From Bombella pluederhausensis (GTDB lineage: Bacteria; Pseudomonadota; Alphaproteobacteria; Acetobacterales; Acetobacteraceae), in contig NZ_JANIDY010000001.1 of NCBI RefSeq assembly GCF_026385525.1, positions 682,001 to 746,000 of the forward strand: DNA of 64,000 bases, in the 5' to 3' direction. Both the position numbers and the translations under genes were made by a program. Positions 17,861 through 26,214 of this stretch are shown one piece after another; position 1 is the stretch's first letter; each line of letters opens with the position of its first letter. Below the pieces are notes generated by a model. The model saw only the letters and a list, made by a program, of their open reading frames with translations. It did no database searches and was not told where the DNA came from.

Positions 17861-18346
17861 TCAGGGCCCGACATGAGGTTCTTCAACGATGGGCTGCATG
17901 GTGAAGGATGCAGTTACATCACCGATATTCTGGAAGTGAAAGATGAAGTCCATCTTGTTGCCCGGTTTAAAGGGTACCTTCAGGCTATGGCAGATCAGAT
18001 GATAGCCGGTTGTGGGGAAATATAGTGTTCCTTCATGCGGGACGGCCATTCTCTGAAAGATGTTATATGTTTCCCGCGGGGACTGGATTGCAACCTGACT
18101 ATTACGGTTTGACGTGACCGATGCGCAGCCGGGGGAGGAAATGCCTTGCAGTAGGAGGTCAGTCTGCCCCTGATTGGTCAGGGCAAAGGTCCCAAAGGCG
18201 AAAGGCGCATCCTTGTAGCGGGTGTGCAGCGCTGTATCGGTAATGGAAATGTCTTTGATGGAGGGGGTGGTGTTGTCGGCAGCGAGTGCGGTACCCGTAG
18301 CCAGGCTGGCCAGCATGGCCATCGTCATCAGGGAAGTACGCATCAT
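17861..18346 (-). CDS. PCuAC-like periplasmic protein with altered copper ligands
   Basis: A 161-residue secreted protein. A signal peptide is clear (LMTMAMLASLATGTALAAD). The rest follows the copper chaperone PCuAC (DUF461) fold: AFGTFALTNQGQTDLLLQGISSPG, then GTLYFPTTGYHLICHSLKVPFKPGN. Known PCuAC proteins deliver Cu(I) to cytochrome oxidase using a His/Met pattern that ends in HxM. Here that site reads HLIC and the spacing from the preceding Met is shorter than usual, so normal copper binding is doubtful, though Cys could contribute. Two ATG codons are adjacent; the second has the better GGA spacing. Confidence 0.7.
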   Translation of the reverse strand: MMRTSLMTMAMLASLATGTALAADNTTPSIKDISITDTALHTRYKDAPFAFGTFALTNQGQTDLLLQGISSPGCASVTSNRNSQVAIQSPRETYNIFQRMAVPHEGTLYFPTTGYHLICHSLKVPFKPGNKMDFIFHFQNIGDVTASFTMQPIVEEPHVGP

Positions 18347-18507
18347 TGTTTCCGTTATCCTTGTTTCTGCTACCTGAATTGAGGAAAATGTAGCGGGATC
18401 ATAAAGAAAAAGGCCCTTTCATATTCCTCAATGCTGCTATTTCCGATAAACTGCGTTGCATGTGGGGTCAAGTAAGACCCTGCTCTGGTTGCTTTTTGGA
18501 ATATGCC

Positions 18508-18987
18508 ATGCACTGCCCTTTTTGCGGAAATCAGGAAACGCAGGTCAAGGACAGCCGTTCTACAGAGGACGGAGCAGCTATCCGCCGGAGGCGTATCTGC
18601 TGTGCCTGTACTCAGCGTTTCACGACCATAGAGCGTGTGCAGCTTAGAGAGCTGACCGTTATAAAAGCGGATGGCCGTCGCATTCCTTTTGAACGTGACA
18701 AGTTGGCTCGTTCCATTCGTATCGCTTTGAGAAAACGCCCCGTTGATGAGGTCCGGCAGGAAAGGCTGCTTAATGGGCTTGTCCGGCAGTTGGAATCATC
18801 AGGAGATCAGGAAATTCCGTCTTATAAGATCGGAGAGCTGGTCATGGATGCTTTGCGTGATGTGGATGGTGTGGCCTATGTCCGTTTTGCCAGTGTTTAC
18901 AAAGATTTCAGGGAAATAGAAGCCTTCTCAAAGATTCTCGTGGATATGAGTAAGACTTCCAATCCTCCCTCTCAGGAGCCTTCATGA
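18508..18987 (+). CDS. nrdR: Transcriptional repressor NrdR
   Basis: ATP/dATP-sensing zinc-ribbon repressor of ribonucleotide reductase genes. The 159-residue product starts MHCPFCG, and its zinc ribbon uses CPFC and CCAC, followed by [12 protein letters not shown] and the ATP-cone domain ([20 protein letters not shown]). I chose the ATG at 18508 because it starts exactly at the family N terminus; the in-frame ATG 16 codons upstream gives unrelated residues. Its stop overlaps the start of nusB (ATGA). Confidence 0.97.
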   Translation: MHCPFCGNQETQVKDSRSTEDGAAIRRRRICCACTQRFTTIERVQLRELTVIKADGRRIPFERDKLARSIRIALRKRPVDEVRQERLLNGLVRQLESSGDQEIPSYKIGELVMDALRDVDGVAYVRFASVYKDFREIEAFSKILVDMSKTSNPPSQEPS

Positions 18988-19466
18988 CTGAATCGTCATC
19001 CTCTACACAGCGGAAACGCAGCCGGACCATTGCCCGTATGGCAGCAACGCAGGCGCTTTATCAGTGCGAGCAAACAGGGGCTAATCCTGAGAGTGTTTTG
19101 ATGGAGTTCATCCGGCATCGGCATATCGCTCCCACGGCCAGCTTTGAGGAAGGGCATATCCCTGATGCAGACCTTAACCTGCTAGAGGAGATCGTTAGGG
19201 GTACGGTTACTCGGCAGGATGCTATAGATCAGGCATTAACATCCCTACTGCCGGAAAGCTGGCCGCTGAATCGTCTTGATCCGGTACTCCGGGCTTTGCT
19301 GCGGACAGCTATCGGGGAAATTATGGCGGGTCTTCCGGCACAGATTGCCATTAATGAGTATCTGGACGTTGCTCATGGGTTCTTCAGTGGTGATGAGCCA
19401 AAGATGGTGAATGGTATTCTGGATAAATTTGCTCGTCAGAAAACTGGTGAGCGGGAGGCAGAATAA
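18984..19466 (+). CDS. nusB: Transcription antitermination factor NusB
   Basis: RNA-binding factor that, with NusE and NusA, prevents early termination in ribosomal RNA operons. The 160-residue all-helical product has the N-terminal arginine-rich stretch ([16 protein letters not shown]) and the C-terminal family segment [23 protein letters not shown]. It overlaps nrdR by 4 bases and is followed after 12 bases by thiL. nrdR-nusB-thiL is a common order in Alphaproteobacteria. Confidence 0.97.
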   Translation: MTESSSSTQRKRSRTIARMAATQALYQCEQTGANPESVLMEFIRHRHIAPTASFEEGHIPDADLNLLEEIVRGTVTRQDAIDQALTSLLPESWPLNRLDPVLRALLRTAIGEIMAGLPAQIAINEYLDVAHGFFSGDEPKMVNGILDKFARQKTGEREAE

Positions 19467-19478
19467 GGATCGAACGTC

Positions 19479-20423
19479 ATGGGAGAATTTGATTTCATAG
19501 CTCGCCATTTTCGTTCATTAGCGGGCGAGGGGGCTATGGAGCTTCGCAATGATGGAGCGACCATGCGTCTATCTGCTGGCGAGGAGCTGGTCCTTTCGAG
19601 CGATACCATGGTTGAGGGGCTTCATTTTCTCCCTGACGATCCTGCCGACACGATCGCCCGGAAGCTCCTGCGCTGCAATTTGTCCGATCTCGCCGCAATG
19701 GGAAGTCGCCCTCGGCATTATATGCTGAATGTCAGCCTTCCAGCCGGGCGTCATTATGATGATGGTTGGTTTGCACAATTCGCTGCTGGGTTGGCAGCAG
19801 ATCAGAAGCAATTCAACATTAGTCTGTTGGGAGGGGATACCACAGGTAGCCCATCTCCATTGATGCTGAATGTCACCATTCTGGGAACGGTTCGTCAGGG
19901 CGAAGCCTTGCGGCGTGATGGCAGCCGTCCAGGAGACGGGGTCTGGGTTACCGGGAATCTAGGTCGGGCAGCTCTTGGGTTGCAGGCACGGCTTGGCAGG
20001 ATTGATGGCGTTGATGAGGCGTTAGTGCAGTTTTATCGGGTGCCCATGCCGCGGGTTGGGCTATCGCTATATGGCATTGTCAGTGCGGCCATGGATATAT
20101 CCGATGGTTTGGTGCAGGACTGTGGTCACATAGCAGAGGAATCGGGAACAGCGATTACTCTGTTTGAAGAAAAACTGCCTTTTCTGCCTTCTGTTAAAGC
20201 TCATATGACCCATCACAGGGAATTGATCCTGTTGGGGGGAGATGATTATGAGCTGCTTTTAACCTGTCCGGTAGAGAAAGAGGCAGCCTTACAGGCTCAT
20301 TGTAGTGAGCGAGATGTTCCCGTTACACAAATAGGGGAAGTCACCGCTGGCAGCGGTGTGAAGATGCTGGATCGCCGAGGAGAGCCCATACAGTTTTCAC
20401 GGACGGGCTGGCAGCACTTTTGA
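19479..20423 (+). CDS. thiL: Thiamine-monophosphate kinase ThiL
   Basis: Phosphorylates thiamine monophosphate to thiamine pyrophosphate. The 314-residue product begins GEFDFIARHF and has the metal-binding SSDTMVEGLHFL, LLGGDTTGSP, MDISDGLVQDC and LGGDDYELLLTCP motifs typical of the AIR-synthase-like kinase fold. It is the last gene of the nrdR-nusB-thiL operon and is followed by a strong shared terminator. Confidence 0.96.
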   Translation: MGEFDFIARHFRSLAGEGAMELRNDGATMRLSAGEELVLSSDTMVEGLHFLPDDPADTIARKLLRCNLSDLAAMGSRPRHYMLNVSLPAGRHYDDGWFAQFAAGLAADQKQFNISLLGGDTTGSPSPLMLNVTILGTVRQGEALRRDGSRPGDGVWVTGNLGRAALGLQARLGRIDGVDEALVQFYRVPMPRVGLSLYGIVSAAMDISDGLVQDCGHIAEESGTAITLFEEKLPFLPSVKAHMTHHRELILLGGDDYELLLTCPVEKEAALQAHCSERDVPVTQIGEVTAGSGVKMLDRRGEPIQFSRTGWQHF

Positions 20424-20429
20424 AATGAC

Positions 20430-20468
20430 AAAGACCCTTCTTCCCAAAATCAGGAAGCAAGGGTCTTT
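20430..20468. terminator. Bidirectional terminator between thiL and the GNAT-like gene
   Basis: AAAGACCCTT pairs with AAGGGTCTTT (20430-20439 and 20459-20468), with an inner TTCC/GGAA pair and T/A tracts on both sides. It overlaps the last codons of the convergent minus-strand gene. Confidence 0.85.
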
Positions 20469-21628
20469 TCATAAAGACGATGTGTTTTGTGAGGGTGTGG
20501 CACGAGCGATTCAGCTAGATTACGCATGCCTGTATCGTTTTCCAGCACCCAGCCCAGTTCGACCCATTTGTAAGGCAGTGTATGGCCACGGCGCATGAGC
20601 TCAACAATGGCGAGTGAAGGTAAGAGTGATCCCAGCATGGTGCCACGCAGCTTGCTTGATACGCCAAGCAGAATGACGCGGGCAGAACGGAACTTATGCG
20701 TTGCTAGCCGGTAGCCCAGACGCATCCAGCCAAGAGGAGAGGGGGCACCACCCAAGTCACCGGCAATATCGTAAAGATTGGGTAGCACCATCGCCATGGC
20801 TACGGGCTCACCATTCTGGTCAATCTGTACATAGTGTTCAGGACGTAGAAGGGGCTTGATCTGCTCGATCATGGCCGACATTTCATAATCCTGCATGGGT
20901 ACAAAATTATATTTATGCGACCACGCATCATTATAAAGCTTGCGTAGAACTTCACCCTGCGCCGTTATTTCTTTCTTCGAGAGATCACGGGTCGTGATGC
21001 TGCTGAGACGTCCTTCGCCCAGCCTGAGATTGCCGGGGACCTTGAACTTATTTTCAGTATTTTCATCAAGCTCCAGTCGGTAGCTCAGCAGATCCTGTGC
21101 TTTTTCGTAACCGGATTGACGGATAAGCTCATCTAGTCCTTTTGGATGCCATGGAATGGCGATCATAGGGGCAGAAAGCTGCCCTTCCACCATCGTCCCA
21201 GTCTCCGCATTTCCACTGAGGGTTACTGGGCCACGCACCTTAGAAATCTGCCGTTTTTTCAGCCAATCTTCAGCAGCCTGTAGAAGTGCGGAAACAATTG
21301 GTAATTCAGGCAATGCATCTAGCGCCCCAAACTGACCGATCACTTCCTGCCAGTGCTCAATTGCCTTAAGATCGACTATAGCAGCGATTCGCCCAACAGG
21401 CCGATCACCACGCCAGGCGAGGAAGTACTGAATTTCCGCATGGCGAAAAACAGGCGCTTCCTTGGGGTTGAGCAGATGTCTCTGCTCCATGTCTAAGGGG
21501 GGAACGAACCCGTCCATTCCCTTATAGATATGGCGTGGAAGTGTGATAAAACGACGTAGATCTCCCCGTGTTGTAACGGGACGAACATCGACCTCGGCAG
21601 ACTGAGAGTTTGGCGCTTCACATTGCAT
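20450..21628 (-). CDS. GNAT-like N-acyltransferase, candidate ceramide synthase
   Basis: A 392-residue protein with the two-lobed look of a large GNAT (YghO-like) acyltransferase. The N lobe includes VPPLDMEQRHLLNPKEAPVF, followed by FLAWRGDRPVGRIAAI. The C lobe includes PVAMAMVLPNLYDIAGDLGG and ends with YKWVELGWVLENDTGMRNL. No membrane segment or signal peptide is evident. In Caulobacter, a GNAT-type protein (bCerS) acylates the sphingoid base. The pairing here with a divergent short-chain reductase, and a serine palmitoyltransferase operon elsewhere in the window, makes that a reasonable guess, but it is inference. No strong ribosome site precedes the chosen ATG. Confidence 0.7.
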   Translation of the reverse strand: MQCEAPNSQSAEVDVRPVTTRGDLRRFITLPRHIYKGMDGFVPPLDMEQRHLLNPKEAPVFRHAEIQYFLAWRGDRPVGRIAAIVDLKAIEHWQEVIGQFGALDALPELPIVSALLQAAEDWLKKRQISKVRGPVTLSGNAETGTMVEGQLSAPMIAIPWHPKGLDELIRQSGYEKAQDLLSYRLELDENTENKFKVPGNLRLGEGRLSSITTRDLSKKEITAQGEVLRKLYNDAWSHKYNFVPMQDYEMSAMIEQIKPLLRPEHYVQIDQNGEPVAMAMVLPNLYDIAGDLGGAPSPLGWMRLGYRLATHKFRSARVILLGVSSKLRGTMLGSLLPSLAIVELMRRGHTLPYKWVELGWVLENDTGMRNLAESLVPHPHKTHRLYEKTLAS

Positions 21629-21688
21629 AGCAATGGCTATACTCGTACACGGGCTTTCCCGCTAGAGGGCAAAAAAGAAAGGGGCTTC

Positions 21689-22504
21689 ATGTCCAGACCA
21701 GAAAAGAACACAACGACGCTCCGGCATCACATCCTCATAACTGGCGCTTCCAGTGGCATCGGAGCCGCCTTGGCGGAGTATTATGCTCGCCCTGGTGTTC
21801 ATCTGACATTGTGGGGCAGGAGTGAAGAAAGACTGGAAAAAACGGCGACTGCTGCGCGTACGAAAGGTGCCAGTGTCGATACACTCAGCATTGACCTGAC
21901 TCAGGCCGAAGTGGCTCTGAAGGAGCTTATCAAGGCGGATGATAAGCTGGCTGTTGATATTCTGATTCTTTCTGCTGGTATGGCTGATATTCGTCCTCAT
22001 AATGCTTTGGCAGAATCAGCTGATACGGCTCTCAAGATGTCGATGGTCAATTTTGCCACACCTGTTGCCATGGCGACTGAGATGGCTAACCGTATGGCTG
22101 CCCGCCGGCATGGCCGTATCGGGATCATGGGGTCTGTCGCATCTTTCCATGATCTGCCTCTGGCAACGGTTTACAGCGGTTCCAAAGCAGGGTTGGGGCG
22201 CTTTAGCACGGCACTTCAGGCGGCTATGACGCCGTATAATGTCCGTGTCTGTCTCATTGCTCCGGGTTTCATTGATACGCCCATGAGCCAGCGACTGGAT
22301 GGTGAACAGGCCTTTCTGGTGCCAGTGGAAAAGGCCGCTCGTAAAATTGCCCGTAGCATCAATTCAGGTAGAAGCGTGTTGGTGTTCCCATGGGTGTTCC
22401 AGCTGACCCGGCTGTTGGAAATGGCGTTGCCGCGGCCTATTGCACACAGAATTCTGCGCCGTTTGGATGTTATGCAGCACCCTGAAGGAGAGGGGGGGGC
22501 GTAA
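21689..22504 (+). CDS. Short-chain dehydrogenase/reductase, KDSR-like candidate
   Basis: A 271-residue classical SDR. The cofactor motif is TGASSGIG (18-25), and the catalytic Ser149, Tyr162 and Lys166 are in GSVAS and YSGSK. The C terminus has a hydrophobic/amphipathic stretch (VFPWVFQLTRLLEMALPRP) that resembles the membrane-associated tail of 3-ketodihydrosphingosine reductases. The ATG at 21689 has AAAGGGG before it. It diverges from the GNAT-like gene with only about 60 bases between them. A role in reducing a 3-keto sphingoid base or ceramide is an inference; general SDR function is firm. Confidence 0.75.
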   Translation: MSRPEKNTTTLRHHILITGASSGIGAALAEYYARPGVHLTLWGRSEERLEKTATAARTKGASVDTLSIDLTQAEVALKELIKADDKLAVDILILSAGMADIRPHNALAESADTALKMSMVNFATPVAMATEMANRMAARRHGRIGIMGSVASFHDLPLATVYSGSKAGLGRFSTALQAAMTPYNVRVCLIAPGFIDTPMSQRLDGEQAFLVPVEKAARKIARSINSGRSVLVFPWVFQLTRLLEMALPRPIAHRILRRLDVMQHPEGEGGA

Positions 22505-22609
22505 TTCATTTCAATATGATCGCCTTCCGGTAGGTGGGTGCTTGCAGCTATGAGGTTGGCGTGGGAAAAGGGGGCAATATGTCTCTCTGCGCATTGAAGG
22601 AAAGATCGC

Positions 22610-23593
22610 ATGAAAGAAATTGTTGCGCTTGATATCGGTGGGACCCACGCCCGATTTGCCCTTGCCAAAATTAAGGATGGGCATGTTGTATCCCTCGGGG
22701 AAGCCACAACGCTGAAATGTGCCGAACATGCCTCTCTCGCTCTGGCATGGGAAGCGTTCGAGCGGCAGCTGGGCCGACCTGTCCCACGTGAGGCTGGGAT
22801 TGCTGTTGCTTGTCCGATCACGGGTGACGTGCTGAAGATGACCAACAATCCGTGGATCATCCAGCCAGCTCAGCTTGGTAGCCGTCTGAAACTTGATGAT
22901 TTCGTGCTGGTCAACGATTTCGGGGCTGTAGGGCACGCTGTGGCCCAGGTTGGCCCCGAATATATGAACCACCTTTGTGGCCCTAATATTGATCTTCCTT
23001 CTAAGGGAACCATTACCATTCTCGGCCCAGGGACGGGCCTTGGTGTTGCTACCCTTTTGAGGGGGGAGAATGGGTATCATGTGATCGAAACAGAAGGCGG
23101 TCATATGGATTTCTCACCGTTGGATGCAATTGAAGATCACATTCTTCGCGCACTGCGTGATCGCTTCCGGCGTGTTTCTGTTGAGCGAATCGTTTCTGGT
23201 CCCGGACTGACCAATCTTTATGAGGTCATTGCTGAGCTGCAGGATCGGCCGATTACCATCAAGGACAATCGGACCTTGTGGACCACAGCGATGGAGGGAA
23301 GTGATACACTTGCTTCTGCTGCATTGGAGCGCTTTTTCCTGAGCCTTGGCGCAGTTGCTGGAGACTTGGCACTCGCACACGGAGCTCATGGTGTTGTTGT
23401 TGCTGGTGGGCTTGGTCAGCGTCTGGCGCATATTCTTCCGCAATCGGGCTTTGCTGAGCGTTTCCTTGCCAAGGGACGCTTTGAAGCCATGATGGGGGAG
23501 ATGCCTGTGAAGATCATTACCCATCCACAGCCGGGCCTGTACGGTGCTGCGGCTGCTTATGCAAGTAAGGTCGCTCATTCAGATATGGCATGA
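22610..23593 (+). CDS. glk: Glucokinase
   Basis: Phosphorylates glucose to glucose-6-phosphate with ATP. The 327-residue product has the ATP-phosphate motif DIGGTHARFAL at the N terminus, VNDFGAVGHAV, the ILGPGTGLGVA motif, ETEGGHMDFSP and GVVVAGGLGQRL, all of which fit the group A bacterial glucokinase family. A terminator with a T run follows closely. In acetic acid bacteria glucokinase feeds the pentose phosphate pathway. Confidence 0.95.
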   Translation: MKEIVALDIGGTHARFALAKIKDGHVVSLGEATTLKCAEHASLALAWEAFERQLGRPVPREAGIAVACPITGDVLKMTNNPWIIQPAQLGSRLKLDDFVLVNDFGAVGHAVAQVGPEYMNHLCGPNIDLPSKGTITILGPGTGLGVATLLRGENGYHVIETEGGHMDFSPLDAIEDHILRALRDRFRRVSVERIVSGPGLTNLYEVIAELQDRPITIKDNRTLWTTAMEGSDTLASAALERFFLSLGAVAGDLALAHGAHGVVVAGGLGQRLAHILPQSGFAERFLAKGRFEAMMGEMPVKIITHPQPGLYGAAAAYASKVAHSDMA

Positions 23594-23599
23594 GCGATC

Positions 23600-23634
23600 G
23601 GGGGCTGGTGATGGAGCTAGCCCCCATTCTTTTG
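23600..23634 (+). terminator. Terminator after glk
   Basis: GGGGGCT (23600-23606) pairs with AGCCCCC (23619-23625), followed by ATTCTTTT. Confidence 0.75.
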
Positions 23635-23656
23635 CTGCATCAGAGTGTATAATTTA

Positions 23657-24298
23657 ATGCGTTTTTCAACGGTAATTTTATCAGGTCTTGTTTTGCTGGC
23701 CGGATGTTACGGCTTTGTGACTGGTCAGTATCAGAATACTCACTCGGATGCGTGGTTGGCGCCACCACCTGATATGATGTCGGCAGAAGCTGCGGAAGAT
23801 AAAAAAGTCTATCTTGCAACTCGTCAGTTAGAAGGATCTGAACGGTGGCATCAGGCCATGTTGGATGCAACTCTAAGTGATGAGGAAACCGTTCAGAAGT
23901 TTTTGGATATAGGTCACCTGCGTCTGACCGATGCGGATAGACGAGAATTGAAAAGGCGTCTTGAAAAAGCTCAGGCGCTGGCTCGTTCGGCCATGTCACG
24001 AGAAAAAGATATCTGGCGCAGAAGGCGTCCTTTTATTGATTACGGAGGAAGAACGTGTGTTGTTAATTATAAGCGCTTCGTTACCAGTTGGTCTTATCCT
24101 TCAGGGCATACGGTGAGAGGTTACACAATTGCTTTGATATTGGGAGGAATGTTTCCCGATAAAGAGAAGAAGTTATTGGAACAGGCCCATGAATTTGCGG
24201 AAAGTCGTGTTATTTGTGGAATGCATTGGGTTTCAGATGTTCGAGCAGGGGAGCAGTTTGCACGTAAATTGTATGAAACGGTAAGGCGAGTAAAGTAA
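23657..24298 (+). CDS. PAP2-type acid phosphatase, predicted lipoprotein
   Basis: A 213-residue class A (PhoN-like) acid phosphatase of the PAP2 superfamily. All three catalytic motifs are present: KDIWRRRRP (117-124), PSGH (148-151) and SRVICGMHWVSD (183-194). The N terminus has a lipobox-like LAGC with Cys17, so the enzyme is probably anchored on the periplasmic face of a membrane rather than freely secreted. I took the ATG at 23657; a GTG 12 bases earlier is in frame. Substrate unknown; phosphomonoesters are usual for the family. Confidence 0.85.
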   Translation: MRFSTVILSGLVLLAGCYGFVTGQYQNTHSDAWLAPPPDMMSAEAAEDKKVYLATRQLEGSERWHQAMLDATLSDEETVQKFLDIGHLRLTDADRRELKRRLEKAQALARSAMSREKDIWRRRRPFIDYGGRTCVVNYKRFVTSWSYPSGHTVRGYTIALILGGMFPDKEKKLLEQAHEFAESRVICGMHWVSDVRAGEQFARKLYETVRRVK

Positions 24299-24398
24299 AG
24301 TCGTAAATCTATAGTTGGCATAATCATTATTTTATTTTCTTTTAAATTTTTAACTAATCACAGAAATGAAAGGTAATTTTAGATGTAGGGAAGAACAC

Positions 24399-24472
24399 TG
24401 GAGGTCTGGGCGGGAATCGAACCCACATACGCGGATTTGCAGTCCGATGCATAGCCATTCTGCCACCAGACC
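24399..24472 (-). tRNA. tRNA-Cys (anticodon GCA)
   Basis: On the minus strand a cloverleaf forms: acceptor stem GGTCTGG/CCAGACC, a D arm from TGGCAGAATGG, the anticodon loop CTGCAAA with GCA, and a T arm GTGGGTTCGATTCCCGC. The discriminator is T and CCA is encoded (24399-24401). Length 74 bases with CCA. Confidence 0.95.
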
Positions 24473-24625
24473 TCATGTGTTGCCCCCTTATTAAAGATAA
24501 ATGCATAAGGGTCAATAGGGAAAAACGCTGTAAGGCATTTTTCACTTATTTTCAGAGACATTCTCCCTTATAATCCGCCTCGAACCTATCCCAGTAACTG
24601 ATGATCAGACCGGCGATCCAATCAC

Positions 24626-26116
24626 ATGAAGTTTCTTCCTTTGTCATTTCCGAGAATCAAACGGTCCATTCATCTTGGGGGTAGCCTGTTCATATGCGTC
24701 AGTCTGATATCAGAAGGGGCCTATGCTCAAAACGCTCCAATGGCTGCAAACAATCCAGAATTTATCCCACATACGCTGAATGAAGCACTTTCCTTAGCTT
24801 ATTTAACAAACCCTCAATTACGTGAAGCCAGAGCTCAATTACGTGCGGTTGATGAACAAATGTCAGCGGCAATGGGAGGGTGGCGACCAACTATCTCAGG
24901 AAGCGGTGCCCTTACATATTATAAAGGGGAAAGCAGATATGAACAGCAAACTACAGTAAATGGACAAAAGGTAAAATTCCCCAATCTGCAACGCTATAAT
25001 AGCGGTGGATACAATACATCAGTGACACTCAACCAGCCTATCTATCAGGGTGGTAAAACAGTTGCTGGTATTCACATGGCTAAAAACCAGATTTTTGCAC
25101 AACGGGCCCGTTTAATCCAAATCGAGCAGGAAGTGCTTTATAATGCCATGGATGCCTACGTCCGCCTTGTTGGAAATAAGCAACTTTTGCAGGTCAGTAT
25201 CAATAATGAACGCTCTCTGCAGCAACAACTTGATGCTACAAACCGGCGCTTCAGATTAGGGGAACTCAGTCGAACTGATGTTGCACAGGCACAGGGGGCT
25301 CTGGCAACAGCGACAGCCGAACGGCAACAGATTGAAGGAACAATACAGTCTATCCAGGCAACTTATCTTCAGGCAGTTGGCGTTCCTGCTCCACCTGATC
25401 TAGTTCCACCTCAGCCGCTGGCACTTCCGGTGAAAACGGAACAAGAAGCGGTCATGGAAGCCGTACGAAATAACCCTAATGTTATCGCTGCTCTTTTCAA
25501 TGAGGCACAACAGAAAGATAACATTTCGGTGCAGATCGCAACCATCATGCCAAAACTATCAGCTGGTTTGGGCTATCAAAGATCTCGTGACCAAGGTCAG
25601 GATCATTCACTGCAGGATAATAAATACGCTTCGCTCAATCTTCAGGTGCCTATTTATCAGGGAGGGAGTGAGTACTCTGCTATCAGACAAGCTCGACAAA
25701 CTGCCATCGCTGCCCGGCATGAAGTTGATGTCCAGCGACGTTTAGCCCTTCAGCAAGCATCAGCAAGTTGGCAATTCTACGTAGCACTTAAGGAAACACT
25801 CGAAAGTCACAAAATTGCTGTCTCCTCCAATCTTGCAGCTCTTGCAGGTGTGGAGAGACAGGCTCTTGTCGGTACAGCTACAACTTTGTCCGTATTACAA
25901 CAGCAGGCAACATTACTGCAGGCACAGAGAGATTTAATCCAGAACGTCACATCACTGGTTACAGCATCTTATGATATTGCCCGTTCTATGGGTAGGCTGA
26001 CAGCTGTGGACCTTAAGCTGAATGTTCCTCTCTATGATGAAAAGGCTTATTACCGCGCTGTTAAAAATCGACTTTGGGGTATCGGAGACTATCAGACGAA
26101 TCTTCCGGGGCGCTAA
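24626..26116 (+). CDS. TolC-family outer membrane efflux channel
   Basis: Outer-membrane trimeric channel for type I secretion or multidrug efflux. The 496-residue product has a signal peptide (ending AYAQNA), then two repeated helical/beta blocks. Family motifs visible are TLNEALSLAYLTNPQLREARAQL and VTLNQPIYQGGKT, and the second-half equivalents NLQVPIYQGGSEYSAIRQA and SYDIARSMGRLTA. No inner-membrane partner genes lie nearby. The gene is richer in A than its neighbours and uses CAA and TTA codons more, which may point to different ancestry. Confidence 0.93.
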   Translation: MKFLPLSFPRIKRSIHLGGSLFICVSLISEGAYAQNAPMAANNPEFIPHTLNEALSLAYLTNPQLREARAQLRAVDEQMSAAMGGWRPTISGSGALTYYKGESRYEQQTTVNGQKVKFPNLQRYNSGGYNTSVTLNQPIYQGGKTVAGIHMAKNQIFAQRARLIQIEQEVLYNAMDAYVRLVGNKQLLQVSINNERSLQQQLDATNRRFRLGELSRTDVAQAQGALATATAERQQIEGTIQSIQATYLQAVGVPAPPDLVPPQPLALPVKTEQEAVMEAVRNNPNVIAALFNEAQQKDNISVQIATIMPKLSAGLGYQRSRDQGQDHSLQDNKYASLNLQVPIYQGGSEYSAIRQARQTAIAARHEVDVQRRLALQQASASWQFYVALKETLESHKIAVSSNLAALAGVERQALVGTATTLSVLQQQATLLQAQRDLIQNVTSLVTASYDIARSMGRLTAVDLKLNVPLYDEKAYYRAVKNRLWGIGDYQTNLPGR

Positions 26117-26214
26117 GAAAACAAAGATTTTCAAAGGCTGCCTATCGGCAAGTTTTTCTGCTGATGGTATGAAAAAACCCACCTTACACGATAAAATCAA
26201 CATTCTGGGAAACC

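Noticed and set aside
22511-23104. Minus-strand 197-residue frame over glk
   Set aside because: Antisense to glucokinase with intact motifs; no ribosome site or family resemblance.
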